In this document: piece after piece, positions 11,001 to 22,002 of the stretch | Position numbering within the stretch: position 1 is the stretch's first letter | Layout: each line of letters begins with the position of its first letter | DNA from: Fragum whitleyi | Lineage: Eukaryota; Mollusca; Bivalvia; Cardiida; Cardiidae | Length of the DNA: 64,000 bases | Assembly (NCBI GenBank): GCA_948146395.1 | Contig: OX411543.1 | Location: forward strand, 33,623,058-33,687,057 | Reading direction: 5' to 3' | The notes under the pieces: model-generated | The model's input: the letters and a program-made list of their open reading frames with translations, nothing else | Told to the model about the DNA's origin: nothing | Database searches by the model: none | Program-made: the position numbers and the translations under genes

Positions 11001-12325
11001 ATCTAATCCCACTGTATGAAGATGCAAAACAGATTCATACATGAGTGTGATAAGGTTTTTAGTTTTATACCTGTATGACATCAACAAATATTATCTCCAT
11101 ATCTTATAATTTAATGTCATGAAAAAAAATGTGAAGATTTGTCCATGATTTAACTAACAAATTTCCTATGGGACTACTTTGTGCGGAAAGCTAAAAAGTG
11201 AATGCATTCTGATAATTGATTTTCATTGGAAAATAAAACCATTTTTTCAGCCAATTAGAATGCACATAATTTGATGGACACAATAAAGATTAATTTTATT
11301 TTTGATATGCGCCAAATGGAAAGAAGAAACAGACCACACTGACAAAGAAGTGCAATTTAAATGTGACCTGTCATGCAAAAAGGGACAATCTGGGTGGTGC
11401 GTAAAGTGTTGACCCTAGTCAGACTGGATTTGGATTTATTATTGGATTATTTTTTTACTCTAGAATGATCAATCTACTTCCAGTGAAATAATTTTTGAAA
11501 TGCAACCTCTTGTTGACCTGTGCTGGACCCAATCTCTTTTTCCAATTTTCTTTCCACAGAGATCCCTAATAGTCCCTTTTTGTCTGGCAGGTCACAAGTA
11601 TAAACTACATGCATTCCATAAGGCAGAAAATAATGGGAAAATGAGAATTTCTTTGTAACAAACAATTTGTTCTTCAAAAGTCTGCAATTTTTTTTCAATT
11701 ATAAAACCCCACAGGAATGCTGGGACTGTGAAGGAAAGGGTTAATAGGGTATGGAGCAATTGTCCAACAAGATAGCGAACAGTGATATTTTGATGTGCAT
11801 TCATACTGCAAAAATTGACAGAAACCATATGCTCTCATATAACCCCAGCCCCTCTTTGAACATTAATTCTACAATTTTGCCATAATTTTCAGAAAAATTA
11901 CCCCCCCCATCTCGAATTTAGAGTGATAGTAAGTCACCAGTATTTTTGGCATTTAACCCTTTGCTGTTTAATCCCTGCTTTTTACGTGTCTGTGATTTAT
12001 GGTTGAGAAAACATTGTGAAAAAAGAAGAAATTGCTTCTGACAAGCAAAAAATTTCTTTTTTTCCACACTATTTTCTACCCTACTGAATGGTTATTTTTC
12101 AAATTAAATCCACTTTAAATTTTCATCTGTAAAACCTTTGAATTTGGACAGGTCCAAAATTTTGTAAAACAGGAAACGATACACCATGTTTTAGTATCTG
12201 TATCTAAAAGAAATGGGATGGTTCTTATAAAACCCCAGGCGTTGTATTAGAGCTTTTACGGTATTAACCAAAAGCAGGATGGATTATATAAAAGAATAGG
12301 AAGACATTGCACATATTATATCTCA
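11001..12325. other. Intron sequence with no recognised feature
   Basis: AT-rich intron sequence. Short open frames on the minus strand at 11.47-11.83 kb show no domain, repeat or splice pattern that I can support. A short C-run lies at 11902-11909. Confidence 0.5.
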
Positions 12326-12397
12326 ATGGCTTAGCACAAAACAGTTGTAACTGCCTATATGGTTATAGGCAGTTACAACTGTTTTGCACTGAGCCAT
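12326..12397. ncRNA. 72-nt near-perfect hairpin (pre-miRNA-like or tiny palindrome)
   Basis: Two 34-nt arms, ATGGCTTAGCAC... and its reverse complement with about three changes (one G:U and two mismatches), enclose a TGGT loop. The core ACAGTTGTAACTGCCTATA pairs perfectly. Length and shape fit an animal miRNA precursor, but a young palindromic insertion is equally possible, and there is no evidence of transcription beyond lying in an intron of the WW/CUE gene. Confidence 0.35.
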
Positions 12398-12671
12398 CGA
12401 TGTCCTATAACCGAACTTTAATCACTGAAAGAAAAGTTAGAACATTTAGGCTCATTGATCTCATGCCGAATTACTTTTTCAGAATCAATATGCATACCAA
12501 AAGATGAAGCAAGCTTGCTACACATATCACGTACTGCTTGTTATGTTTTAATTATTGATTTTTTGGTTGTTGTTGTTTTTACCATATATGTACACCACAA
12601 AATGAGGTAAACAAGTCATAAAGGAACTATTTCCAATTAATAAATTTTATGAATTTCCTTTAATTTTCAAC

Positions 12672-12765
12672 ACCAGCTGATGGTCAAGCAAATCGTTAAG
12701 TTCTAAATTAATTACATGTTTGTACATCAGCGCATGTAGCAAACAGCTTTATCAAAGTCAGTTTC
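12672..12765 (-). pseudogene. Decayed duplicate(s) of WW/CUE exon 3 end
   Basis: On the minus strand TCAGAAACTGACTTTGAT (SETDFD) and GCTGTTTGC match the exon 3 end at 14602-14650 (ESETDFDTLFASST). The frame then meets a stop. A further partial match to the last bases of exon 3 lies at 12672-12695. No usable splice pair seen. Probably a non-functional exon duplication. Confidence 0.45.
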
Positions 12766-12796
12766 TGACTAATTTTTTATATTGAATTTTATACTT

Positions 12797-13095
12797 ACAC
12801 CAGAAGTTGAAGTAGACAAAGTACAGTAAAACTTGTTTTAAGCGACCACTAACAGGACCACAAAAAAAAGGTTGTTATAGAAAATGGTTGTCTCATTGAG
12901 AAGATTCTGGTGAGCTTCAACAACAAAAAATTATTGTCAATATAATTTAGATAAAGAATACCTCTTTTTAAAGATATATTTTGATTTAAAGAAGGGATTT
13001 TGAAAATGGTCGCTTAATAAAGATGGTTGCTGATTACACATGGTCGCTTAAGCAAGATTGACTGTAGTGACAAATTCAGTTTCTGACCAACTAGC
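12797..13095 (-). pseudogene. Second exon 3 duplicate, split by a MITE
   Basis: The piece at 13066-13095 reads SETEFVT on the minus strand, and the piece at 12797-12821 reads CTACTTCAACTTCTG followed by gtgtaagt. Together they match exon 3 (SETDFDTLFASST plus donor). The 244-bp TACAGT-ended MITE sits exactly between the two pieces. The donor gtaagt is better than that of exon 3 itself, so use as an alternative exon before the insertion is possible. Confidence 0.45.
12822..13065. mobile_element. MITE with TACAGT ends, copy 2
   Basis: The ends TACAGTAAAACTTGTTTTAA and, from the right, TACAGTCAATCTTGCTTAAG are inverted repeats. The interior shares GACCACTAACAGGACCA and ATGGTCGCTTAA with the copy at 3633-3957. 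It is inserted in a duplicated exon remnant. Confidence 0.7.
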
Positions 13096-13262
13096 TGATT
13101 CCATACCTGCTTATACTGAAAGACAGACAGATTGTTCTATTTTCAGAAAATCAGCCGAATACAAAAAGTGTTGACTTACACAGTGTGAAGAGAGTCAACA
13201 TTTCATGCACAAATCCAGGGTTCATTGCAACACTGTAGTAAGTGTATATACACTGTATATAC

Positions 13263-14521
13263 TAGGGATGGGAACGAATAGCGAAATTCATATTCGAATA
13301 TTCGTTTTGAATATTCGAATATATTCGAATATTCGTTTTGGCTACTTCAAAATTGAATATCCGAGTATTGTTTATACCCGATTATTATTCCTTTTCTTGT
13401 TCGAGGTTACTTTAACTTGTACAGATTATGAATATTAGGAAAAGAGATTCAATTTTACTTGAATCAGATTTCTCTGATTTTAATTTGCAGAAAAAATATA
13501 CTAAATAGAAATGAAATTAAAAATTACTAAATTCCGAAAAGACGCGATCCGAGACGCCATTGAATCTCCAAGTAGGGTTGCCTTGTGTTCCTCACACCTT
13601 GAGGAATGGTGAACTTATTTCGAGAATCCAATTACATCCAATAAAATTGGAATTATTTGTCTTGATTTCATTTTATATTACCTTTTCATGTGACAATAAA
13701 AAATAGTACAGTGTATAATGTGCAATCAAAAGTTCGTGAAACATAGTGATTCAAGCTTTGTTTGCGATGTTTTTTTGCGTTGACAGACCAGAACATATAT
13801 TTTGGAATTCGTTTTCCGAGACTTTACAATTTTATATACTTTTTGGTGACATGTTCTAAAGAGTTGTAGGATAGAACAGCTACTCCTGAAACAAAATATT
13901 ATACATGTGTATTAACCCGAATCCAAAAAATAGGTCGAATACCCAATGGAAAAATTCAAACCGTCATAACTACGACGTGACTTTTAGAAACACAAATCGG
14001 TTGCCCATTGACGAATATTACAAATCTTCATGTTTGTGCACTTGTCTTATTGCCGGCGAAGAGACAATAATCTACTTTTCTTTGAAATCGAGTCAAGAGA
14101 AAAATATTATAACAAAACCCGCGCGGCCTATGGTTTATGGTTTTCAAATAAATTCCGTTCGACGTAACGTCAATCATTTTGACGTATCCGAAAATTTGCA
14201 AATAGATTTCAACTCTCCAAAGGTAATATATATTAACACATTTATACATTGGTCGATTTTTCACGGACAGACTGCTGATAAACAGATATGCAACCTGTCA
14301 TAATTATTGATTTTCCTTGTACCTTCTTGACACTTATATACATATGATTGAAAATGATGTGAGAAAATTGTTTCAATATTGAGAAATTACTTCCCACTTC
14401 TTTTACAGATATAAAGGCAAATGCTCAAATTCAGTCACATGAAAACGTATATTCGTGTTCGAAAATCGTATTCGAATATTCGCGGGAAAAACGAATATTC
14501 GAATATTCGTTCCCATCCCTA
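13263..14521. mobile_element. hAT-like element with 8-bp target duplication GTATATAC
   Basis: Terminal inverted repeats TAGGGATGGGAACGAAT are flanked on both sides by the exact 8-bp duplication GTATATAC (13255-13262 and 14522-14529). Eight-base duplications are the hallmark of hAT transposons. Subterminal regions carry repeated ATTCGAATATTCG words, likely transposase sites. A 132-residue open frame at 13905-14303 (+) has no domain that I recognise, so the element appears non-autonomous. Confidence 0.8.
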
Positions 14522-14601
14522 GTATATACACTTACTACAGTCTTGCAACAAATCCATAAAATATGGTCCCTATTTGCTTGACATGTCACAAATACGTACA
14601 C

Positions 14602-14773
14602 CAGTAGATGAAGCAAACAGGGTGTCAAAGTCGGTTTCTGATTCACTTTCCTCATCCTCCTCTGTCGTGATCATTTCTGTCGATGTTGTGCTGCCGAACT
14701 GAACCGTCTTTGTCTGCATGGGAATATTTTGTGCTCCCTGGGGTCTGCCGCCATAACCAGGCTGATTTAGGAA
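14602..14773 (-). CDS. WW/CUE gene, exon 3: Gly/Gln linker and acidic segment
   Basis: Phase 0 after exon 2; acceptor aatctag. It encodes FLNQPGYGGRPQGAQNIPMQ, then TKTVQFGSTTSTEMITTEED, then EESETDFDTLFASST and one base. The N-terminal half is Gly/Gln-rich, the C-terminal half is strongly acidic. The donor G|gtgtac is acceptable; gtattt five bases further on is an alternative and keeps the same phase class. Decayed copies of this exon's end lie at 12.67-13.1 kb. Confidence 0.75.
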
Positions 14774-14867
14774 CTAGATTAGAGAGAGGAAAGACCAAGA
14801 TGGTAAGGAAAGAATAATTGATGAGCGCTTGTATTAACCAATCTACAAGAACCGCAAGCCTTAGCAA

Positions 14868-15347
14868 GAAGAAGCAGAAGAGATTTACGAGATTTTGTCA
14901 GTCTTATCAAAGAGGAGATTTCGTTTGTCTTAACTAATTATCTTAAAGCATTAATTAATTCTTTATGCAATTCAGATAAATTCAATAAAGTTTTGTAAAA
15001 TGTCACTAGTTCAAGGAAATCTTTGAATTCTTAATTTGTTATGGAGATTTCAGTCTTGAACTAAGAACTCAATTTTCCTTCAAAGAAATACAATTTGCTT
15101 TTTTAAATTGGTAAATTTAAGGATGTTACTCTAAATGGAAAGCAAAGTAAAGTTGAGCCCAATAATTTGGGTAACGAGACCAGTCACCCTAATAATTGCA
15201 TGATCAATGATAATTCACGGTGTAAAATCATACTCATTCAGAGTACCAAATACATAGAGCTGCTTGAAACTCTTACTCAGGACTTGCAACTAAACCTTTA
15301 TCATAATGAACCCAGAATTAACTCCCACTTTGGCAGAGGGTATTAAA
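14868..15347. other. Intron sequence with no recognised feature
   Basis: AT-rich intron between exon 3 and the family B element. No ORF, splice site or repeat that I can support. Confidence 0.5.
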
Positions 15348-16875
15348 ACAAGAGCCGTCAGAGACGGATTATGCTCCCCAAATAAGGCATTGTCACAAAA
15401 ACAAAAGCCATGTTGGACATGGACATCCCCCGCGAAGAAAGCTTGATAGTAAACTGAAGCCTAATAGATAAAAGATTCTTTTGTACTGTCAAAGATTTGC
15501 CTCCTATAAAATCTAAGTAATAAAAATAACAAAGGGCAATAACTCCAAAATTATGCTAGCAAGAGTTGTAGTTCAGGTGTATTGCACTTCTCCTCCATGA
15601 GATCTATCCGCCCATAAAGATTCAAGTTGATAGCTACTATACTTCAGGAGATATGCTCCAGACAAAATCTAAGTATCAAAAATAACAAAGGGCAATAACT
15701 TCAAAATTATGCAAGCAAGAGTTGTAGTTCTTGTGCAAAGCACTTCTCCTTCATGAGATCTATCAACCCATAAAGTTTCAAGTTGATAGCTGTTATACTT
15801 TAGGAGATATGCTCCAGACATAATCTAAGTATCAAAAATAACAAAGGGCAATAACTCCAAAATTATGCAAGCAAGAGTTGTAGTTCTTGTGCCCTGCACT
15901 CCTCCATAAGATCTATCCACCCATAAAGTTTCAAGTTGATAGCTATTATACTTTAGGAGATATGCTCTGTCGTCAGATTGCAAGGACTCAAATAAGGTGT
16001 AATCTTATACAGCAAACATAAAGGTAACAAACATTAAACCTCCTTTTTGCATGACATATTTTTAGACACAAATTTCAAATAGTTTATGGTAAAGGGCATC
16101 TGATTTGCTACTGAAATGTGAAATTTCATCACATTCTGAGCATAAGACTAGAAGAAATGAAAGAATAACTGTATTTTACTCGCTAGCGTAAAGGTAACAA
16201 ACATTTAGCCCCCTTTTTCCTTGATATTTTAAATTTTTTACGTTAATTTCAAATTTCAAATTGTTTATAGTAAAGGGCATCTGATTTGCTACTCAAATAT
16301 GAAATTTCACTAAATTCTGACAGTTAGACTAGGAGAAATTTGGGAAAAACTGTTTTTTACCCTAAGTCCCCTTTTCCCGTGCAAGGCCTCAAATCCAAAA
16401 ACCGTCACAGGTGCATCATCACTATATCATAGGGAGTTCATATGGTAACTTTCATTAATTTGGCCCAAGGGTTATGGAGAAATAGGTGGGGACGGACGGA
16501 ATAACTGTATTTTACATGCTAACATAAAGGTAACAAACATTTAGCCCCCTTTTTCCTTGATATTTTAAATTTTTTACGTTAATTTCAAATTGTTTATAGT
16601 AAAGGGCATCTGATTTGCTACTCAAATATGAAATTTCACTAAATTCTGACAGTTAGACTAGGAGAAATTTGGGAAAAGCTGTTTTTACCCTAAGTCCCCT
16701 TTTCCCCTGACGAGGCCTCAAATCCAAAAACCGTCACAGGTGCATCATCACTATATCATAGGGAGTTCATATGGTAACTTTCATTAATTTGGCCCAAGGG
16801 TTATGGAGAAATAGGTGGGGACGGACGGACAGACGAAGCGGCGGCTATATGCTCTCCCTTCGGGGAGCATAAAAA
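15348..16875 (+). mobile_element. Helentron-like element, family B
   Basis: The 5' end is ACAAGAGCCGTCAGAGACGG (hairpin CCGTC/GACGG), then ATTATGCTCCCC. The first core is three units of about 150 bp with AACAAAGGGCAATAACT and AAGTTTCAAGTTGATAGCT. The second core has AAGGTAACAAACATTTAG and GTAAAGGGCATCTGATTTGC, including a near-identical direct duplication of about 320 bp (16182-16500 and 16505-16830). The end has GGACGGACGGACAGACGA and the hairpin TGCTCTCCCTTCGGGGAGCA plus TAAAAA. The 5' TATGCTCCCC is the reverse complement of the 3' GGGGAGCATA. Confidence 0.65.
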
Positions 16876-18032
16876 GATAAGCCTGCAAATAAGTGCAGTC
16901 TGATCTTATTCTATACCATCTGATTTTCCATTTTAGACTTTGCACATTTTAAAATTGTATTTTCAAAATAAAATTCAAAGTCAAAATAACTGCATTCAAA
17001 GCTTTTAGCCCATTGATTTGAAAGTAATTTTGCCAAGGTTTTTTAATTCACCATGACAAGGGCTAAGAAATATCCTGTGACAATGTACATGGTGGTTTCG
17101 CATGGGATAAGCACGGATATGACTGTGTAGGGATCATTTCAGGATGTGACTGAAAATATTTTGAGCTCGATATAATTGAGAGGGAGGAAAAGCAGCCTGA
17201 AGTAGATTATTTTTATTCAAAATCCCTGGGTGCCATTTTAATGAGCAGCATCCTCAAAATCACATCCTATCGTGAAAAATTATTTTTTTTTCTTTTTAAA
17301 TCTTAATTGCCCCTTCTCTCTAGGATAATTTCAAATGTATACTGCTAGTACTTTATCATACAACAGAAATAGAAATTATGCTTACACTTCTGGGGTCGTG
17401 TTACTAAACTTCTTAAGAAAAAATTAGTTGCATGTCAAAATTACAAATCATACCTGGTGTTTTAATTAATGGTTAGATTCTGCCTTGCAGTATCTCATTG
17501 GAATTGACTTTAGAAGACGATTCCAATTAGACGATGCATGGCATAATTCCATATTTAGTTACCATTTAACAAGCAACTTTAATTTTTGACTTACTTACGC
17601 AAAAAAATATGGGAAGATCTTTAGTAAAACAGGCCCTCGTTACATGCCTGAATTACTCTAATTTTCTTTATCAAATGACAAGAGTTTATTTTAAACAGGT
17701 TCTGTGCAGATAAGGGTTAAAATTACTGGTATACCCTTTCTAAGCAATTGTTGCAGAGTACTTGTAAATCATTATGCTAAATACTTAAGGTAATTCGATA
17801 GGATTGCACATTGATGCATTCATTCATTAAGATTGCACTTCTATGCAGACTGATCTTATTCTATACAGTCTGCTAATACTTTGAGTGGAGTTGTCAACAT
17901 AGGTTTAACTAGGATTTAGAAATATATACACACTCAGAAGGAGACCACCAAATAATAAATAGGATAAAGGTGAAATTTTGACTGTGATAAAAGATGAATG
18001 TCATCCCTCAGCTCCTCTTTTTATGATTTGAG
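16876..18032. other. Intron sequence, no gene seen
   Basis: A short word, GACTGATCTTATTCTATAC in one copy and nearly the same in the other, occurs near 16898 and 17850, suggesting an old dispersed repeat. Otherwise no supported feature. Confidence 0.45.
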
Positions 18033-18110
18033 CGTTGGTGAATAATCAAAACATCGTAACTACAGCTTAAATAAGCTGTAGTTTCGATGTTATGATCATT
18101 CATCATCAAC
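18033..18110. repeat. Small foldback, 78 bp
   Basis: AACATCG-AACTACAGCTTA on the left is inverted as TAAGCTGTAGTTTCGATGTT on the right. The outer GTTGGTGAATAATCA is roughly inverted as TGATCATTCATCATCAAC. Likely a miniature element. Confidence 0.55.
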
Positions 18111-18229
18111 AATTTTTCGGAATTTATTTCTATTACATACTTGTGTTATGTGTGTAATAGGAGCTACACCCTTGGTAAATGTTTGAGAAGAGCATGAGAA
18201 GGATTAATTCTAGATTACCAGTGACATAC

Positions 18230-18308
18230 CTGTGCAGCTGCTTGATGAGCAGGTGCAAATCTTGGATCCTGCCATGATGTGGACTTGTCGCGATGATTGA
18301 TAAAGAAA
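18230..18308 (-). CDS. WW/CUE gene, exon 2: second half of the WW domain
   Basis: The acceptor is actttatttcag and the donor is CAG|gtatgt. After one base that completes a codon from exon 1 it reads FFINHRDKSTSWQDPRFAPA, then HQAAAQ. FFINH is the central WW strand, and W and P of SWQDP are the conserved ligand-binding Trp and Pro. Joined to exon 1 (LPPGYEARWDPNQR) it makes a complete WW domain of normal length if one residue bridges the junction. It ends in phase 0, matching exon 3. Confidence 0.85.
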
Positions 18309-18829
18309 CTGAAATAAAGTTAAAAAAAAGAGAACTATAATGAACCTATATCGCTCACCTGCACTATGACTCAATTAACGATTATCACTGATCAAGACTG
18401 GCACCAGTCCTTAGGCCCGAGACCTGTGTATTTTAGGGAGGACTGGTAGATGTAACCACGCTGCAGGTACTGCAGGCCTTTAGTAAATGGCACTGCTTAG
18501 TATTTCAAATCTATCTTGTTTTTAAAAAAAAATTGCACCTCCAATACTAAAATTTGCAATAACAAATGGAAAACTTGGTAGAAATAGAAGAAATTGCTTG
18601 TCAAAAGCAATTTCTTCTTTTCCAACAATGTTTTTCTTGCAATTATGCCCTTAAATTGCTAATAATCAAACACCATTTTCAATCAGGACCTGTTGTTATC
18701 ACAGAGGACCTGTAAAATGTTTGGCTAACAGGTCATTCAGGCTGATGGCAAAAAGTAGTTAGACTGTCATACCCTGATTATCAAATTTTTCAGCCAAAGT
18801 CATAATTGTACTTTAATGAATATTCTAAT

Positions 18830-19810
18830 AAATAATCCCTGCTTGCAGCACTAGTTTTCAATGGGGTTCATCCTTGTGAACAGACAGATATTCTGAATAC
18901 TTTAACAGCTCCTGCTATAGTGTAAACAATACAATTGTCATTAAGGCCCATATTCACTTGCCAACAAATGGGATCCTTCCCATTTTCAATAAGGTTAAGC
19001 CTTGTGACCTGACAAATATTCTGACCAAATTTAATGAATATTGGGCAATATTTGTGGCCTCTTGATTATAAAAAAGAAAATGACCCTTTTTTCCTGTGAT
19101 ATCATTTAAATCTAACCCATTTTCCATAGGTTTCATCCTTGTAATGAGACAAACATTCTGACCAAGTTTCATGATCTCTATAGTGTGAACAAGAAAATTT
19201 TTACTATGACCCTATTCTCTTGATATCATATGAATCCTTCTCATTTTCAATGGGGTTAATCCTAGTGAAATGACAAATATTCTTACCAAGAAGATTGGAT
19301 CATATTTCTGGTCTCTAGAGAGTAAACAAGACTAAAGCTGCTTGAGCAGCTGATTCGCTCCACAGAGATCTCACAGAACATTCCTGTGAAGTTTTATTGA
19401 AATTCATCCAGTAGTTTCAGAGGAGAGGATCTTTAAGGAAAAAGTTTACTGATGCACTGACAGGACGCACTGTTGCAAAGAGGGACACAGGACAGACACA
19501 GTGCTATGACAATAGCACTGGTGGCCTTTGACAGAAATTGTCAGTAGGCTCCTTTTCCTGTGATATTGCATGGATCCTTCCCATTTTCAAATCAATAGGG
19601 TTGTCATTAAAGTCCTTTTCCCATGATATGGCAAGGATCCTTCCAATTTTCAATAGGATTCATCCTTGTGACCGACAAACATTGACAAAGTTTCATGATG
19701 ATTGGTCCATATTTGTGGCCTCTAGAGTGTGATGTCTGACAACAGATGACAGCCAATCAATGATCCCAAAAGCTCACCCTGAGCATGAAGTGCTCAAGTG
19801 AGCTGAAAAT
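18830..19810 (+). mobile_element. Degenerate Helentron-like element(s), family A 3' end
   Basis: The body is built of units with GGTTCATCCTTGTGACC, ACATTCTGACCAAGTTTCAT and ATATTTGTGGCCTCTAGAG, the same as at 20.5-21.3 kb. A family C-like segment with a degenerate hairpin (TAGCACTGGTGGCC) is embedded near 19350-19540. The end is AAAAGCTCACCCTGAGCATG...TGCTCAAGTGAGCTGAAAA. Confidence 0.5.
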
Positions 19811-19929
19811 GACTGCAGAGGCAATATCCTACAAATGGTCTTGATGCACAGGTAACAGGTAACCTTAAAATCCTTATCAGTCAACTGCATGATTTATCTA
19901 TACCCCAAAATAAGCTGTTTTTAAATGAA

Positions 19930-21377
19930 ACAAGAGGCCCAATACGGCCTTATTACTCCACAGGCTTTTGTGTCTTGGTATTTGAAAACGATAGGACCAT
20001 GATTGTCCTAGATCGCTGACCTGAGTCTCTTTAACCCCTGGGACATCGCATCAATTAAGTTACAGATGTCATGAAGGAGATAATTTTCTACATAAAACCA
20101 ACTTTCATGAAGTTTGGGCCAAAATTATGGCCTCAAAAGTTATAACAAGAAAAAATGTCATTAAGGCCCTTTTCCCCTTGATATGGTATGGATCTCTGCC
20201 ATATTCAAAAGATTTCATCCTTGTGACCTAGCCATCATTCTGATCAAGTTTCATAAAGATTGGGTTCCCCAACGGCGGCACTCATTCTTTCCGACTATTT
20301 GTCTCTCACCAATGGGTTGATAATCCTAGACCTATGTGAGATAGCAGCTGGAGGCTAGGAAAGAATGTGATGGTTGAACTGGTGAGAGAAATACCAGGAA
20401 ACCATTGTTAGGTGCTCCAGCTGCCGGGATATACCTGAAGAAATATTGAAAGCGGCGTTACACTCCATTTAATCAATCAATCAATCAATCATAAAGATTG
20501 GGCCAAATTTGTGCCATCTAGAGTGTAAACAAGAAAATTGCCATTAAGGATCCTTTTCCCTTGATATGGTATGGATCTTTTCAACTTTCGATAGAGTTTA
20601 TTCTTGTGACCTGGCCAACATTCTGACCAATTTTGATGAAGATTGGGCCAATTTTGTGGCCTCAAGAGTGTAAACAAGAAAATTGTCATTAAAGCCTCTT
20701 TTCCCGTGATATGGCATGGATCCTTCCAATTTTCGATAGGGTGCATTCTTGTGACTTGGCCAACAATTTGCCCAAGTTTGATGGAGATTGGGCCGTATTT
20801 GTGGTATCTAGAGTGTTATCAAGAAAATTGTCATTAAGGCCCTTTTTCTCATGATATGGCATGGATCCTTCCCATTTTTTAAAGGGTTCATCCTCATGAC
20901 CTGGCCAACAATTTGATTAAGTTTGAGAAAGATTGGGCCATATTTGTGGCCTCTAGAGTGTAAACAAGAAAGTTGTCATAAAGGCCTCTTTTCCCGTGAT
21001 ATGGCGTGGATCCTTCCCACTTTTGATAGAATTCATCCTTGTGACCTGGCCAACATTCTGACCAAGTTTGATGAAGATTGGGCCATATTTGTGGCCTCTA
21101 GAGAGTAAACTAGGAAATTGTCATTAAGGCTCCTTCTCTTTTTTTCTTGATTTGATAATTATGGATCTTCCCCATTTTCAATAGGGTTCATCCTTGTGAC
21201 CTGGCCTATATTCTGACCAATTTCCATGGAGATTGGACCATATTTGTAGCCTCTAGAGTGTTAACACTTAGATTGTTGACGTCAGACGATGGATGACAGA
21301 TGACAGACGACGCACAACGGACATTCAATGAGCACAAAAGCTCACCTAGAGCACCATATGCTCAGGTGAGCTAAAAA
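19930..21377 (+). mobile_element. Helentron-like element, family A end, composite 5' end
   Basis: Two start motifs are stacked: CAAGAGGCCCAATACGGCCT followed by a CTCCACAGGC word (family C-like) near 19930, then GGACCATGATTGTCC plus TCGCTGACCTGAG (family A) near 19993. The body is about five tandem units with TCTAGAGTGTAAACAAGAAA and TTGTGACCTGGCCAACA. The end has a GACGATGGATGACAGATGAC stretch and the hairpin AGCTCACC...GAGC...GCTCAGGTGAGCTAAAA. A 224-bp SINE is inserted at 20265-20488. Confidence 0.6.
20265..20488 (+). mobile_element. SINE insertion with 14-bp target-site duplication
   Basis: A 224-bp unit with no match to the surrounding tandem repeats is flanked by exact copies of TCATAAAGATTGGG (20251-20264 and 20489-20502). 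It ends in an AATCAATCAATCAATCA tail preceded by GAAAGCGGCGTTACACTCCA, a 3' end style common in mollusc SINEs. I do not see convincing A and B boxes. The duplication and simple-repeat tail show retrotransposition by target priming. Confidence 0.75.
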
Positions 21378-22002
21378 TAGATATTCAAAACAGAAATCAA
21401 ACAAATGGAGCCAAAAGTTACTACCATTCAAATGGAAATCCCTCATTCAAAGCTGATAGGTATGTTTTTTATCACTGATATCAATAAAATATGAAGTAAA
21501 ATGAGAAAAGTCTGTTTGATTAAGACTGAACCAAGTTATTCGACTATTACGAAAAGAAATATTCAAAATTATGCAATTTAAACTGGTGAAATGAAAAGGA
21601 TTTTTTTGGACATCTAAAATCTTCTTCCTTCCACTTAAAGCAAGCTTTCAACAAATGGGTTCATGAATGCAGAACAAACTATTTTCAATTTTCAACATGG
21701 ATCCATCTATGATGCCAATTGGAAGATGCCCTAAAGTTTTGGCTATATATCTTAACTTTTGAAGTGTTCTGTACTACCCAATTGGGCAATATTTTCTAAT
21801 TGGGCAAACGCACCAACCTGTTCCCTGTGTGCTTTATTTGCCTAATGTCATGGGTGTTTCTAAAATAGCTATAGACTATAGACAGATGTGATCATTTCAT
21901 CAAATCGTAAAAAAAATTTGCTCACTTTGTGTGCCATTTTTCCTTTAGGAATGATTTAATATTTTCATATGGACATTCCTTTATCATTGGCCAGTCAAAA
22001 AA

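Noticed and set aside
13905..14303. 132-codon open frame as a transposase
   Set aside because: No hAT dimerisation or catalytic motif; too short; it sits in a non-autonomous hAT-like element.
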